From Astropecten irregularis (taxonomy: Eukaryota; Echinodermata; Asteroidea; Paxillosida; Astropectinidae): a stretch of 64,000 bases of DNA. The stretch's first letter is position 1. Each line of letters starts with the position of its first letter. The translations under genes were made by a program, and so were the position numbers. Below the pieces are notes generated by a model. It was not told where the DNA came from, ran no database searches, and saw nothing but the letters and a program-made list of their open reading frames with translations. Shown here piece by piece: positions 50,303-60,410 of this stretch. The stretch spans positions 4,464,001 through 4,528,000 of the forward strand of contig OZ020263.1 in NCBI GenBank assembly GCA_963971285.1, in the 5' to 3' direction.

Positions 50303-50355
50303 AATTCAGTCAGTTTCCCTTGTGGTTAATTTGATGATTATAATAAAATTTGCAT
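50303..50355 (+). repeat. SINE 3'-end fragment
   Basis: AAATTCAGTCAGTTTCCCTT then GTGGTTAATTTGATGATTAT matches the 3' ends of the SINEs at 28245 and 39365. Confidence 0.6.
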
Positions 50356-50735
50356 TTAATTCACCCTTAACTTATTGTGTAAATTCTTTCTCGTAAAGTT
50401 ATGTAACTTATGTTACACCTCATAGACATTTCTTATTCCTATTGACCTTACAGTTATATTGAGCTTCAAGTTGACGTTGGGCTATCACGCCCGACGGACC
50501 CAAACAGAGCTTTAAATTTGATTAATTACAGGGAAAAGGGTCAGACATTTTAAATACCGCGACGGTTAATAGACAAACATGGGTGCAAATTTCATAATAC
50601 ACCAGACGATAATTAACGTGAGGCGTGTTGATTTTACATTCACGCGCAAAGTAACGGTTTAGCAGACTGATTATTGGCGATAGGGTTCTCCGTACGGTGC
50701 TCAGTGACAAAGTCCACTCTTTTTCGACCTCATTT

Positions 50736-51040
50736 TTAAAGGTAGTATAATACTGTGGTAAGAAACCATTTACGTATAACTTACAGGGAATGAAGATGGT
50801 GGCGGTAGAAACATACCGTTAAACCTTTCCGCCTGAAATTGTGTATTTATCCAGAAATTAGTAAAACAACGACTGAAAATATTTTAAAAGATCAAAAATA
50901 AACGAGAAAAGACTTCTCAAAAAGTGGGCACCATATGGGACTGGAATTTTCACAGATGACCTTTACTGTACCTTTCTTGATATTTTGCCCATGAATCTGC
51001 ATTTCGTTGAAGCTTAGACACTAAACCAAAGTATGAAATC
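50736..51040 (-). mobile_element. TTAA-MITE subfamily A, internally shortened
   Basis: Left TTAAAGGTAGTATAATACTG. Reverse landmarks GGTAGAAACATACCG and GTGGGCACCATATGGGACTG are present. The right end is decayed (AACCAAAGTATGAAATCAC). Confidence 0.8.
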
Positions 51041-51281
51041 ACATTTTCCGAAACCAGTTCATTTTTCTAAACCAAACCAAAGCAAAGTGACCAAACACAA
51101 ACCAAACCAAACCAATTTGTAAACACAATTTAGCCAGTATGTTCGACAACCTGCAACACTGCACACGTTTGAGCTATTTTGACTTACAACGCATTGAAGT
51201 TGACAAAGCAGAAGAAAAAAAAACTCCTGAAAATCCCGGAAGTGTTCGGTGATGCTATGTCATAGAGTTTTATTTAACTCT

Positions 51282-51662
51282 ATGGACCTTATCGGAGATA
51301 GCCAAAAATTGGCTGTGCGCAAAGCACTCTGGGAAACGCAGGGTTGTTAGGGCTGGCGCTGAGTGCATAAAACGTATGGACATGAAAATTCAACTTTAAA
51401 TAATAAGTACTCAACTTTACACCGCTGGAACAAGTGACTTGACAGTAACATTCCATGGACCGTTGTGCATCATCGTTATGTATAACAACTCAAAGCAAGG
51501 CCTTCTTCTAGGAAAAAATACAACTTTAAACTTCGCGAGCCGGCAGCTATACGAATATACGCGTGTCGATTTGTGTGGTAAAACTTTTAAACCCAATGTT
51601 GCCCACTGTCCTTTGCGCGCGCACGCGCAGCGCGGAAAAAAGGCTATCTTCGATAAGGTCCA
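51282..51662. mobile_element. TIR element ATGGACCTTATCG
   Basis: ATGGACCTTATCGGAGATAG CC on the left pairs with GGCTATCTTCGATAAGGTCC AT on the right: 22-bp TIRs with one mismatch, 381 bp, CpG-rich subterminal part (CTTTGCGCGCGCACGCGCAG). Confidence 0.75.
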
Positions 51663-52978
51663 TGTGCTATGTGCACCACTGCATTGTGGGAAATGTGCTG
51701 CTTAAAGTCCAGACACAAAGGTTTAAATTTGACATTACATAATGTATACTATAATGACTTCTATTCCTTTCCTTCGCTGTCTCATTTGAACGTGAAACTT
51801 AAACTTGGGATAGAACAAAGTACATGTACACAGAAAGTTCCAGACCTTATTATTTGCCAGCCCAACGAAAGAGGGCGCTATAACACACCATCTCTTGGCG
51901 GGGTGCATAATAAAGTTAGGAGAACCAATTTTGGATGTGCTTTTAATGAAGAGTTTGCAACTTTTGGTAGATCGAAACCAATTCCAATAATATTTCAAAC
52001 AAGAATGTGACATATTTGAGCAATAACTTGATACAGTATACTTCCTTTTTGAACTTCCACCATCATTCTCGATAATCAATAAGCATTGACACATTGAACA
52101 GTCCATATTAACAAATAATCTGTCTTCATTCGAGCAAGAGTTTGGGATAGAAACTTTTTTATTTAGAAATTCAAAGTCCCTTCCAGTTCAATTAGATAAT
52201 CTTTCGCAATTTTATTCTAATGGTACAAAAAAGACAAACAAACTGCAGTAGGGTTAGTATACAGCAAAATATCTCACTCCAATGAAGTTGTCTTTACTCC
52301 TTATTGTTATAATTTTAGTCGACAGTGATGTTAGTCAATCATGTAAAATCCAAATTAACAAAATCAAACAAAAATTTAACATTGGACGGAAGCATAAAAG
52401 ACAAGCATGATTGTTAAAACGCAAAATAAAGTGTCATAATAATTTACATTTTTACAAAAATATGAAAATATATGTGTATACTAAATGTAATGTGTAAGAA
52501 GTAATCTTTCATTTAGACAAAGTTAATTTCAGGATTTGTAACATAATTTTTTTTCTTATAAAAACATTTTTTTATATTTTCTCATAATTTTTCATTTGAT
52601 TAAACAGCACATTTTGTTAATTTTAAAAATAATAATTGATTATATTTGTAGCACACTATGTGAACGAAATACTACCATCCAGTACGCCAAAGGACTGTAA
52701 AATAACAATTCCTACAATTCCCACATATCCTTTCCCAGCATCAGTTGACATTTTTCAAGAAAACAGATTAGAATTATTGGAAGGATCACTGCAAAGGAAA
52801 AAATACTGAAATTCTCACTTCAGCTGCTTTCAAAATCCACACACAAGCAGTTAATTACATAATTAAATATAAAACAAATAACATTAAACATATACTAACA
52901 TGACTAATTTAATCTAAAGTATTGGTACGAAATGTATGACGGATCAGCATACATCTGGACCTAGTTGCTAGTAAGTAC
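51663..52978. other. Non-coding, AT-rich
   Basis: The two opposed frames of 113 and 123 codons at 51669-52106 overlap, and neither shows a domain pattern. 52200-52950 is very AT-rich. Confidence 0.45.
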
Positions 52979-53416
52979 CAATGTTGGAGTTCTGGTACTC
53001 GAGTACAAGCAAATACTCGGCCCGTACTCGATTAAACCTAATCTAAAAATAAATGTTACTGGCCCGTACTCGATTCCATGTACAATGTACTTATTATTTG
53101 GAAGTACTCAATAACTCAACCATTTAGTGCAAATTTCATTTTTTGTTACAATTTTATGGTTGATTATGTGGGCGATTTCTGATAAATTATACCATGGGAG
53201 TATGAAGATCATCAAGAACTTAGTATCAAATGGAGTAAGCAGCACATAGTGTCAATTGCAAGGTGTACTCGACCTTAAAAATATTAAATATACTCGTACT
53301 CGATACTCTGGACTCGGACTCTCCAGCAATGTACTCAGACTAGGCCCAGTACTTGGACCTTGAAGTACTCGGAGTACTACTCTGTACTCGGATCTGAGGA
53401 CTCTACTCCAACAATG
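52979..53416. mobile_element. hAT-like non-autonomous element with 8-bp target duplication
   Basis: Ends CAATGTTGGAG and CTCCAACAATG (one mismatch) are flanked by GTAAGTAC (52971-52978) and GTAAGTAG (53417-53424), a 7/8 match as expected for hAT target duplications. The 438-bp interior is full of TACTCG/CGAGTA words (GTACTCGAGTAC, CCCGTACTCGATT, GTACTCGGAGTACT) in both orientations, a subterminal-repeat pattern often bound by transposase. Confidence 0.8.
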
Positions 53417-53440
53417 GTAAGTAGGCTCTCAAGAAATTAA

Positions 53441-53512
53441 TCTTGAGCAGATCAAGATTCATAAAAAAAACCCCAGATCTGTTTTTTTTTATGAATCTTG
53501 ATCTGCTCAAGA
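53441..53512. repeat. Near-perfect 30-bp-stem hairpin
   Basis: TCTTGAGCAGATCAAGATTC ATAAAAAAAA and TTTTTTTTTATGAATCTTGA TCTGCTCAAGA are exact reverse complements around an 11-bp loop holding CCCCAGATCTG. It starts about 16 bp after the hAT target duplication. Confidence 0.85.
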
Positions 53513-53646
53513 CTGCCTCTATAAGACTGCCATCACAAAGGGAAACATGGTTGCTTAGAAGAGCGCCCCCATGATTTGACACTTGGAACATACAAGTGGA
53601 CCAATCTCTCCACACAATATTGTCAGTGACAGTTATTATAAATATA

Positions 53647-53793
53647 AATAATGAATGTTTATTCGTGGAATGGTAAGAATAATTTCATGAGGTGACAGAT
53701 GGAATGTTCCATTCCACTCAACTCATAATGGAACATTCTGTCAGCAAATGAAATTATTCTTACCATTCCACAAATGTCAAACATCCATTATTT
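53647..53793. mobile_element. Long hairpin element
   Basis: TGGAATGGTAAGAATAATTT CAT on the left pairs with ATGAAATTATTCTTACCATT CCA on the right. Outer AAATAATGAATGTTT pairs with AAACATCCATTATTT, and inner GACAGATGGAATGTTCCATT pairs with AATGGAACATTCTGTC. Confidence 0.75.
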
Positions 53794-54804
53794 GTTTTTA
53801 TACATGTACTATTCCTGCATAAATCAATAGCCACTATTTCCTCTTTTGAACTTTTTTTGAAACAAACAGACCTCACATATTAATCTCCACCATTTTACAG
53901 ATTTGTTTTACTAACGCGAGCGTCACCTACTGTTAGAATAGTACCATATAATGTTCTACTGAATGGTACCCATACAATTGAAGGAATAATTTAGTGACAT
54001 GTGATCAAGATCCACCAATCAGATGATGAAGATTTATGCAGGCATGGTATGTTAGCTGTTGTTTGCTGTTTTGGGGTTTTAGTATGCACCGGATGCAAAT
54101 AAAATAAAATAGGTTAATACTGTTTAATTACAGTATTTAATTAAAGATACATTCTCCCAAACATTAAAAAAAAAAATAGCACGGCAAACCAAATGGTAAA
54201 GACTCTCACAAACAAATATCAAAATATTTATGCATGAGTTATGAATTATGAACATAGATGAGATAAATACATCTAGAGTTATAATTACAAAAGTAGAGTG
54301 TGCACTCTGCTCATGATACATTCAACCAGGGCGCCATTTTGTGAGAGGGGAAAATAAAGAGTTACATAAAAAAAAAAAAAAAAGGACAAATGAGCACATG
54401 TATACCTTTTCAAATTGTGTGTACATGTACGCGTTCGTACCTTGGTTCAAAATAGTGAATGACTGCAGCCAAATGACTAACTGCGAGATGTTCCACACAT
54501 TGCGTAGCCCTTCGTGTCACGCACAGTGCGTGCAGTTGAGTAACATCCGGGTATTTCGACTTTACTGCAGCTGCTCAGTGCCCTCTTTAAAAATGGCGGC
54601 TGCGCATCCATGCAAGAGCGCAGGCAACATGCAAGTTGAATACGGAGCACTCACTCTAGTTAAATTAATTTAACTCTATGGATAAATATAAGACCACATT
54701 CACCCAATGTGTGCCATTAGCATTTTGTACAATGATTGATGAAGGAGTACTGTTTATAAGGTACGTTTATAACTACCCATGATGATTTTGTTCTTCATGT
54801 TGAG
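53794..54804. other. Non-coding
   Basis: A poly(A) run lies at 54368-54383. TTAAATTAATTTAACTCTATG at 54660-54681 resembles the flank of the 51282 element. Confidence 0.45.
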
Positions 54805-55171
54805 TTAAAGGTAGTATCATACTTTGGTTTTTGTCAAAGAAATACAGATTCATGGGCAAAAATAGCAAGGAAGATACAGTCACAGTCATCTGTGAAAATT
54901 TCAGTTCCATTCGGTGCCCACTTTTTGAGAAAATCGTGAAAAACGGCCGCAGTATTTCTTAAGTCTTTTCTCTTTTATTTTTGATCATTTAAAAGATCAA
55001 AAAGATTTTTGGTCATTGTTTTACTAATTTCTGGATAAATACACCACATTTCAGGCAGAAATATTTCAACGGTAGGTTTCTACCAGCACCATCTTCATAT
55101 CCTGAAAGTTATACGTAAATCTGTGAAAATTTCTGTTTTGGTTTCTTACCTAAGTATGATACAACCTTTAA
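54805..55171 (+). mobile_element. TTAA-MITE subfamily A downstream of the STYXL1-like gene
   Basis: TTAA at both edges, left TIR AGGTAGTATCATACTTTGGT, full-length interior. It lies 240 bp beyond the STYXL1 stop. On the minus strand it supplies an AATAAA (within AAAAATAAAAG near 54976), so it could contribute the gene's polyadenylation signal. That last point is inference only. Confidence 0.88.
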
Positions 55172-55411
55172 ACTAAATACATTTTGACATGAAGGATGTG
55201 CCCCAGATCAATGCCAGAAGCTGCAAATATTATGCACATAATGGCAGCCACAAGTTACTCACTGCAGCTATTGCCATAGGTTTGTGTTTTACGTCTGACT
55301 GACACTGCCTCAGAATTGGGACACACCCTGGATCTATTCTCCACCAGCTGGGTAGAAAAAAACTTGAAGATTGAAAAGACCTGAAATCTTTGTCCCGGTG
55401 GGATTGATCTT

Positions 55412-56401
55412 TCAGCTCATCCAAATCTCCTCCACATCACTGATTTTCTTCCCAAAGAAATCTCTCTCTAGATCGCCGAGTTGGATCAGGAATGCTCTGT
55501 TGGGGCGGGCCTTCGGGCGCTTGCTCCTGAGGAAGGCCAGTCCGTCGGCCAGCGTCCAGCCCCGGTATTTCATCAAGAAGGACAGGGTGACGGTCGAGCT
55601 CCGACTGATACCCTCCACGCAGTGGACCAGGACACGGCCTCCATCCCGGAGGGCACTCGCGATGAAATCGGCGGCCGCCGGCAAGCGGTGTTTCATATTT
55701 GATGCCAGCTCATCATTGTATTTCAGCTGCATGTACTTGCACTGGCCCTCAAAGTCGTTGCCGCACTCCTTCGTGACATTCAGGATGTGAGTGATGCCCA
55801 GGTTCTCCACGACGGCGCGGCTGCAGGCGTGCTTGGCAGAACCTTGGTACAGGGCTCCCTCTATGACCTCGGAGGGATAGGTGCGTATCTCCCGAGCGCG
55901 GTCCCGTTCTGTGTATATCAACTTATCGTTGCACAAAAACGGGAACGATGCATGGAAGGAACTGAACCCTCCAATCAGTATAACAGGATCTAGTTCTTGA
56001 CCCCGTAGCCGATCGGCTAAGCTCTGTAGCACCATGCTTGTCTTCTCAACTGTGCTTCCATCGTCGTAAAGTACAATATGGTGGAATTTCTTCAGCTTAC
56101 CGGCTTCTGGCGAAAATTCAGGATCCGTGTCAATTGCAGTGTGTGGTCTGGCCGTTAATAAATGCGACTCGGCAAACTGATTCTCTTCCCTTGTGTCCAG
56201 AATCAGCATGTACTCCGGCGCCTGAATGAACGGCAGCTTGAAGCCGTCATTCAGAAGATTGTACAAGGCGTGAACAGTCTCGTACCCATCGATGTCCTCT
56301 TGCACCGGTGGGGGCTGGGGAATAAGGTCGCCCTTTGGTGTCTTACCGACTGGTGGGAGAAGTGGGATGTCTGGAGGCTGTGCCTCTCCACCTTCTGCCA
56401 T
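55412..56401 (-). CDS. STYXL1: STYXL1-like rhodanese / dual-specificity phosphatase, complete single-exon coding region
   Basis: This encodes 329 residues from Met at 56401, close to the usual STYXL1 size. Order: Pro-rich N-terminus (about 1-35); rhodanese/CDC25-like domain (about 42-165) with LILDTREENQF at 68-78, a V-LYDDGST strand near 110-117 and ILIGGFSSFH at 141-150; then a dual-specificity phosphatase domain (about 178-318). The phosphatase loop is H260-C261-V-E-G-I-S-R267-S268, the active HC-x5-R(S) signature. Asp230 in the preceding YNDEL loop is a plausible general acid. PNR at 300-302 matches the STYXL1 tail better than the classical MAP-kinase phosphatases. Family knowledge: vertebrate STYXL1 is a pseudophosphatase with Phe-Ser in place of His-Cys, so this protein should be catalytically competent. 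The reading frame continues upstream through a splice acceptor into a repeat, so Met at 56401 is the better start unless the candidate exon at 56880 is coding. The stop is TGA at 55412-55414. Confidence 0.85.
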   Translation of the reverse strand: MAEGGEAQPPDIPLLPPVGKTPKGDLIPQPPPVQEDIDGYETVHALYNLLNDGFKLPFIQAPEYMLILDTREENQFAESHLLTARPHTAIDTDPEFSPEAGKLKKFHHIVLYDDGSTVEKTSMVLQSLADRLRGQELDPVILIGGFSSFHASFPFLCNDKLIYTERDRAREIRTYPSEVIEGALYQGSAKHACSRAVVENLGITHILNVTKECGNDFEGQCKYMQLKYNDELASNMKHRLPAAADFIASALRDGGRVLVHCVEGISRSSTVTLSFLMKYRGWTLADGLAFLRSKRPKARPNRAFLIQLGDLERDFFGKKISDVEEIWMS

Positions 56402-56495
56402 GGTATCTGGATGTTCACTCGGTTCCTGGGATTTATCGATGGGCCGCTGGTTGTTGCTGTCTCTCTGGTCAGAAAAAAAACAACAACCCAAAAAC

Positions 56496-56759
56496 AATGA
56501 AGATGGTGCTGGTAGAAACATACCGTTAAACTATTTTCACCTGAAATGCTGTATTTATCCAGAAATTAGTGAAACAAAGACTGAAAACAGATTATGGGGT
56601 AACATCAAAACCATTCTTTATGTTTTATAAGAACAATTTAGTAAGGGTTTTCAGTATTTTCTGGTCAAATTTTCACAGGCTCATTTCATGTACATGCTGG
56701 ATTAGACAAAGTGTGAGTGCTGTTAGCTTCACCATGTTTTTCAATCATGTATTATACTT
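56496..56759 (-). mobile_element. TTAA-MITE subfamily B abutting the STYXL1 exon
   Basis: Reverse B copy, truncated on the left at AATGAAGATGGTGCTGGTAG and ending TTCAATCATGTATTATACTT. It lies directly upstream of the STYXL1 acceptor, inside the presumed 5' intron. Its GGTAGAAACATACCG block supplies the in-frame ATG at 56521 that artificially extends the STYXL1 frame. Confidence 0.82.
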
Positions 56760-56879
56760 TGAATACTAATGGTGCGAGGTAACTATAAACATAACAGGAA
56801 CACCATCAAGTACATGGTGCCCATACTATTTTGTATATACAAGTTTTATCTAGGCTTGTTATACATTTAAAATACTCAC

Positions 56880-57085
56880 ACAGGATTTATTCTGGAATAC
56901 TTCTTTGGTGCTGACGGGAGATTTGGCTCTGGTGCTGGCTGATCCCATTGCAGTGAAGTGATCGCATAGCCTGATGGCAAGAAATGATCCCAAAACATTG
57001 AAGGCCTTTTGCTATTTTTGTTTCTCGGTGATATTCTGCTATTGGCTGCCTCTTTCGTCATGCTTTGGCAATACGTCAGGTCCAA
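56880..57085 (-). other. Candidate 5' exon of the STYXL1-like gene
   Basis: An open minus-strand frame ends ...KKYSRINPV at a strong donor-like site (CCTGT|GTGAGT, last exon base 56880). It ends in phase 2. An acceptor after CCAGAG near 56469, rather than the CCAG two bases upstream, would join it in frame to DSNNQRPIDKSQEP and then the STYXL1 Met. If the other acceptor is used, this exon is only 5' UTR. The peptide shows no family resemblance. The start shown is simply the first ATG of the frame, and the true 5' end is unknown. Confidence 0.35.
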
Positions 57086-57134
57086 AGTTATATGGGGCAG
57101 TGTTAACCAGTGTTACACATGCTTGTAACCAGCC

Positions 57135-57216
57135 CTGGGGTCGTTTCACGAAGCCCTACGATCAATTGTAACGTGGGTTACAAAGAATAACCCATTGTTT
57201 CCTATGTAGGGCTGCA
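57135..57216. repeat. GGGGTCG-TTTCACGAAG element, one arm plus loop
   Basis: GGGGTCGTTTCACGAAGCCC then ACGATCAATTGTAACGTGGG. Similar to the interior of the 1008-1276 copy, including CCCATTG and CCTATGTAGGGCTGCAA. Confidence 0.55.
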
Positions 57217-58432
57217 ACGCATATAATAGTAAGTGCACATTTTGAGAATTTTCATGGAATGTCTGGTAGGTAATAAACTAATATTGACAAATTACCGGTA
57301 TGCAGTTACGCATTAGAGCCACATGCTGAACCCAGCAGTCTGGTTATAAGCGCATACACTAGTGGCACTTCTATTTAAAATTCTGGCACAAAAAACACCC
57401 CAAATCAATCCAGTACTAATTTCTTCAGCAATGCACGATCTTCATCAATTGATAAAACTACAAACGGAACTCAGACAATTTGAGTATCATCACTGTAAAT
57501 TGTATACTTCCACAAAGGTCAACCACTGAACACATGAACTCCCAAGCACTGCATTACAACATGTGTACAAAGCTGAAATCACACCTTCAATATGCATGGT
57601 GTACAAATGCCAGGCAGGGGCAAATAAAAAGTGCTGTCATAGAAAAGATTGTTGTTAGGCAGTTAGGCCAAGTACAGCATGGATGGGCTTTGTTGGTTCT
57701 TATGCTTTGTAGGACAGATCAGCCTCAGCCATAGATAGATAGAGTCAACAGATTAGGGCCGTAACTGGCATTCAGTTGCTTGGTTACTGGTTAAGTGGAG
57801 TGCTCGAACTAGCAGCAACAAAACAGCTCACGCTGGCACCTGTAACTAGACCTATACATGTACTGTACTGTAGCCCATCCCCTGATAAGTTTATCTGTTT
57901 TTATGTCACAAGTTTCAGGGCTCATCATTGTCGCCGCTGCCACTTTGTAACTTGTTGCCAACTTGCCAAGTCAACAAGCTTCAGCCCTTGACAAGTTTCT
58001 AGGGGGAAGAGTGCAGGAGTAACCCAGACACTGAGTTAGGTTACTGCGATGAGCACCATGGATATGGAAAATTCCTCCATGGGAAGCTTGGGAACACTAA
58101 CGAGTAACGTTAGCCGGTGACCGTACAATATAGGCCTACAAATAACGAATAAAATGTCCGAGTCTTACCATTATCTGCATGCGCTTAATAATCCATGGAG
58201 ATAGAATCAGCAGTGGAATGATATCTGAATGCAATTGCAATGTGAAGTATTCTAGTCGAGTCCGTGTTTACTTGCAATCAATCAACGCCATGAATGGCCT
58301 ATGTTAAACAGCGCCCTCTGTCGTACAAACAAGAGAAGGTTGCCACGGTTGCTTTTGTAAACCATAAAGATATACATGTACATGTACATGTAATGTACAT
58401 GTATCTCATATATCCGAACGCAAGTTTTTGAG
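57217..58432. other. Probable 5' flank or intron of the STYXL1-like gene
   Basis: Unique sequence without recognisable exon. A promoter may lie here, but no TATA box or CpG cluster is convincing. Confidence 0.4.
58370..58402. repeat. (TACATG)n self-complementary microsatellite
   Basis: ATACATGTACATGTACATGT then AATGTACATGTAT. Similar shorter runs lie at 1853-1870, 36343-36361 and 23707-23722. Confidence 0.85.
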
Positions 58433-58680
58433 TGGCGCCCTCTTTTGATTAAAACAAGAAACTGCGGTGGTGTCAGTATTACACCGCCAATCAACTTTTA
58501 TTAAGATCTGGGAAGCTGGAAATCTAATCATGAGTAAAAGACCTGTGGGGAAATCCGGGAAATGTAGTCCATGTCGAATAATCATCGAACTCCGTGTTCC
58601 TTTCAGGAATAAAACCGGAGATGTAATGCAATATTAGGATCTTTCCGCAGTTTCTTGTTTCAATCAAAAGAGGGCGCCAT
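58433..58680 (+). mobile_element. TIR element TGGCGCCCTCTTTTGAT (family F)
   Basis: TGGCGCCCTCTTTTGATTAA AACAAGAAACTGCGG on the left pairs with CCGCAGTTTCTTGTTTCAAT CAAAAGAGGGCGCCA on the right: 35-bp TIRs, about 250 bp, no transposase frame. Confidence 0.88.
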
Positions 58681-58694
58681 ACAAAACCGTGCGC

Positions 58695-58950
58695 TATAAT
58701 ACTTTGGTAGTATACTGAAGAAGAAAATATCTTCACAGATTTACCTATAACTTACAGGGTATAAAGATGGTGATGATAGAAACATACTATTAAACTTTTT
58801 ATGCCTGAAATGGTGTATTTTATCCAGAAAAAGAGTAAAATAACGACTGTAAATCTTGTTGATCTTTTAAAAGATCAAAAATAAAAGAGAAAAGACCAAG
58901 AAATACAGTGGCCGTTTTTCGCTGTTTTAAAAGTGGGCACCATATGGGGT
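58695..58950 (-). mobile_element. TTAA-MITE subfamily A, truncated
   Basis: Reverse landmarks CACAGATTTACCTATAACTT, GATCTTTTAAAAGATC and GTGGGCACCATATGGG are present. The left end is eroded to TAATACTTTGGTAG, and the right quarter is missing. Confidence 0.78.
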
Positions 58951-59261
58951 CGACTGTGACCTGGCTTGAGGCTATAGGCTTGGTACTTATTTCGCTATCG
59001 CCATTTGAGGCCCACAAATCGAAATGAGGGTATTGGGCCCACTCGACGAAGCCAAAGAAAAGCTCATAGATTCGACTCGACAAAAAACTGCCGATTTTAT
59101 TATAATTATTATAAAAAAAGAAGGAACAATTGGCTTCTCCGTTTTGGTTTTTACTAATTAGAACAATATCCATGAATACATAATAATTTATAACTAGTTA
59201 TAACTAAACAATTCAGCACAAGGCGTCACAGGATGACGCCCTACAATGGAGACCGGCTACA

Positions 59262-59455
59262 TAAATACGAAACGGAGGCTCCAGCTCTGACAATAATTGT
59301 GTTTTTTCTTTCATTGAAGCTGAAGTTCTGGGATCCTTTCCAAACTTGAGAATCTACTTCCGAGCTAAAAGCCTTTATTTTGATTATGGAATCACGAAAT
59401 GGAGCCGGAGCCCGAGACGGGGCCCGAGCCCGTTTCGTAAACGCCGTGTGATCGG
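59262..59455. repeat. Short inverted GC-rich repeat pair
   Basis: ATACGAAACGGAGGCTCCAG CTCTGAC on the left is partly complementary to GGAGCCCGAGACGGGGCCCG AGCCCGTTTCGTAAACG on the right. The same end occurs alone at 60895-60945. Probably a small TIR element. Confidence 0.5.
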
Positions 59456-59694
59456 CCCATCCCGTGCGTCGCTCATGCATAGCTGTTCCGTTAGCTCATT
59501 GGTTCACGGTAATGATGGTGACATTAAAATGCAAAAAGAGAATCTGATGTTTTCATTTTATATAGAAGAATTTTACTCACTGTGTGAATTTGAGCATTCA
59601 ATTCAATTTAACAAAAATCAGATACCAGGATAAAATTGTGATTTTTCTCCTCGTTCTTTGGACTTAAAAAACGTCATGGGCTTGACATTTTGTT

Positions 59695-59768
59695 GTCTCA
59701 AGTGGGATTCGAACTTCCAGCTTAATAGTGTAGAATGTCATACCACTTGACTACCAAGCTAACAGGGA
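59695..59768 (-). repeat. tRNA-derived sequence (SINE head or tRNA pseudogene)
   Basis: On the minus strand: TTAGCTTGGTAGTCAAGTGG then, about 30 bp on, GAAGTTCGAATCCCACTTGA. The two ends do not pair as an acceptor stem, so a functional tRNA is unlikely. Confidence 0.5.
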
Positions 59769-60035
59769 TCAGCAGGTTAATCTGAATCCAATATCGCTGC
59801 GGGTGCATGCAGCAATTACAAATCATTCTTAATAAAAAATAATAATATCGACAACAGGACTTGTATAATAATCGCAACCCAATTTCATATCTTACATCCG
59901 GAGGTCATGTTTTTACGAACATAAACATGGTATTTTGCCCGTTATTGTTCTCTTTGGTGAAAAACTGATTGGATAACTTGAAGTAATGATAAGCGAAACA
60001 AACTGTGGAACATTAAAAGTACATTAGAAGTAACA

Positions 60036-60294
60036 CACACAAACAGAAATTTCACAAATTTACGTATAATTTTCCGGATATGAAGATGGTGATGGTAGAA
60101 ACATACCATTAAAATAATTATTTCCGAAAACAGACCAAAAACTGATCTTCAGTGTAAAAGATCAAAACCATTCTTTATATAATTTTTATAAAAAAAAAAT
60201 GAGTCGGGTTTTCGCTATTTTCTCACGACTCAGATGTCCGATTGAGCTCGAAATTTCTGTGTCCTTTACCAATCATGTATTATACCTTTAAACT
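60036..60294 (-). mobile_element. TTAA-MITE subfamily B downstream of the uncharacterised gene
   Basis: Reverse B copy with GATGGTAGAAACATACCATT and GACTCAGATGTCCGATTGAG. Right end ACCAATCATGTATTATACCTTTAA. The left end is missing and the centre deleted. Confidence 0.8.
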
Positions 60295-60410
60295 AGACAC
60301 TGTTTCTAGATGGGAGAAGAACACTGGTCCCAGAAACCATGCACGTCCTGGCGCATTATTGGCCTATAAAACGGGGTAAAAGGTCCCCATTGAGAGGGGA
60401 TAAAGCACTT

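Noticed and set aside
51669-52106. Opposed open frames of 113 and 123 codons
   Set aside because: Overlap on both strands, AT-rich, no family resemblance.
56402-56521. N-terminal extension MFLPAPSSLFLGCC... of the STYXL1 frame
   Set aside because: The ATG and first codons lie in a B-type MITE and the frame crosses a good splice acceptor, so this is intronic unless the intron is retained.
55371-56630. Plus-strand open frames over the STYXL1 exon
   Set aside because: Antisense shadows of a GC-rich coding exon. The minus frame alone carries the phosphatase signature.
59695-59768. Functional tRNA gene on the minus strand
   Set aside because: The B-box arm is intact but the acceptor stem does not pair. 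Treated as tRNA-derived.
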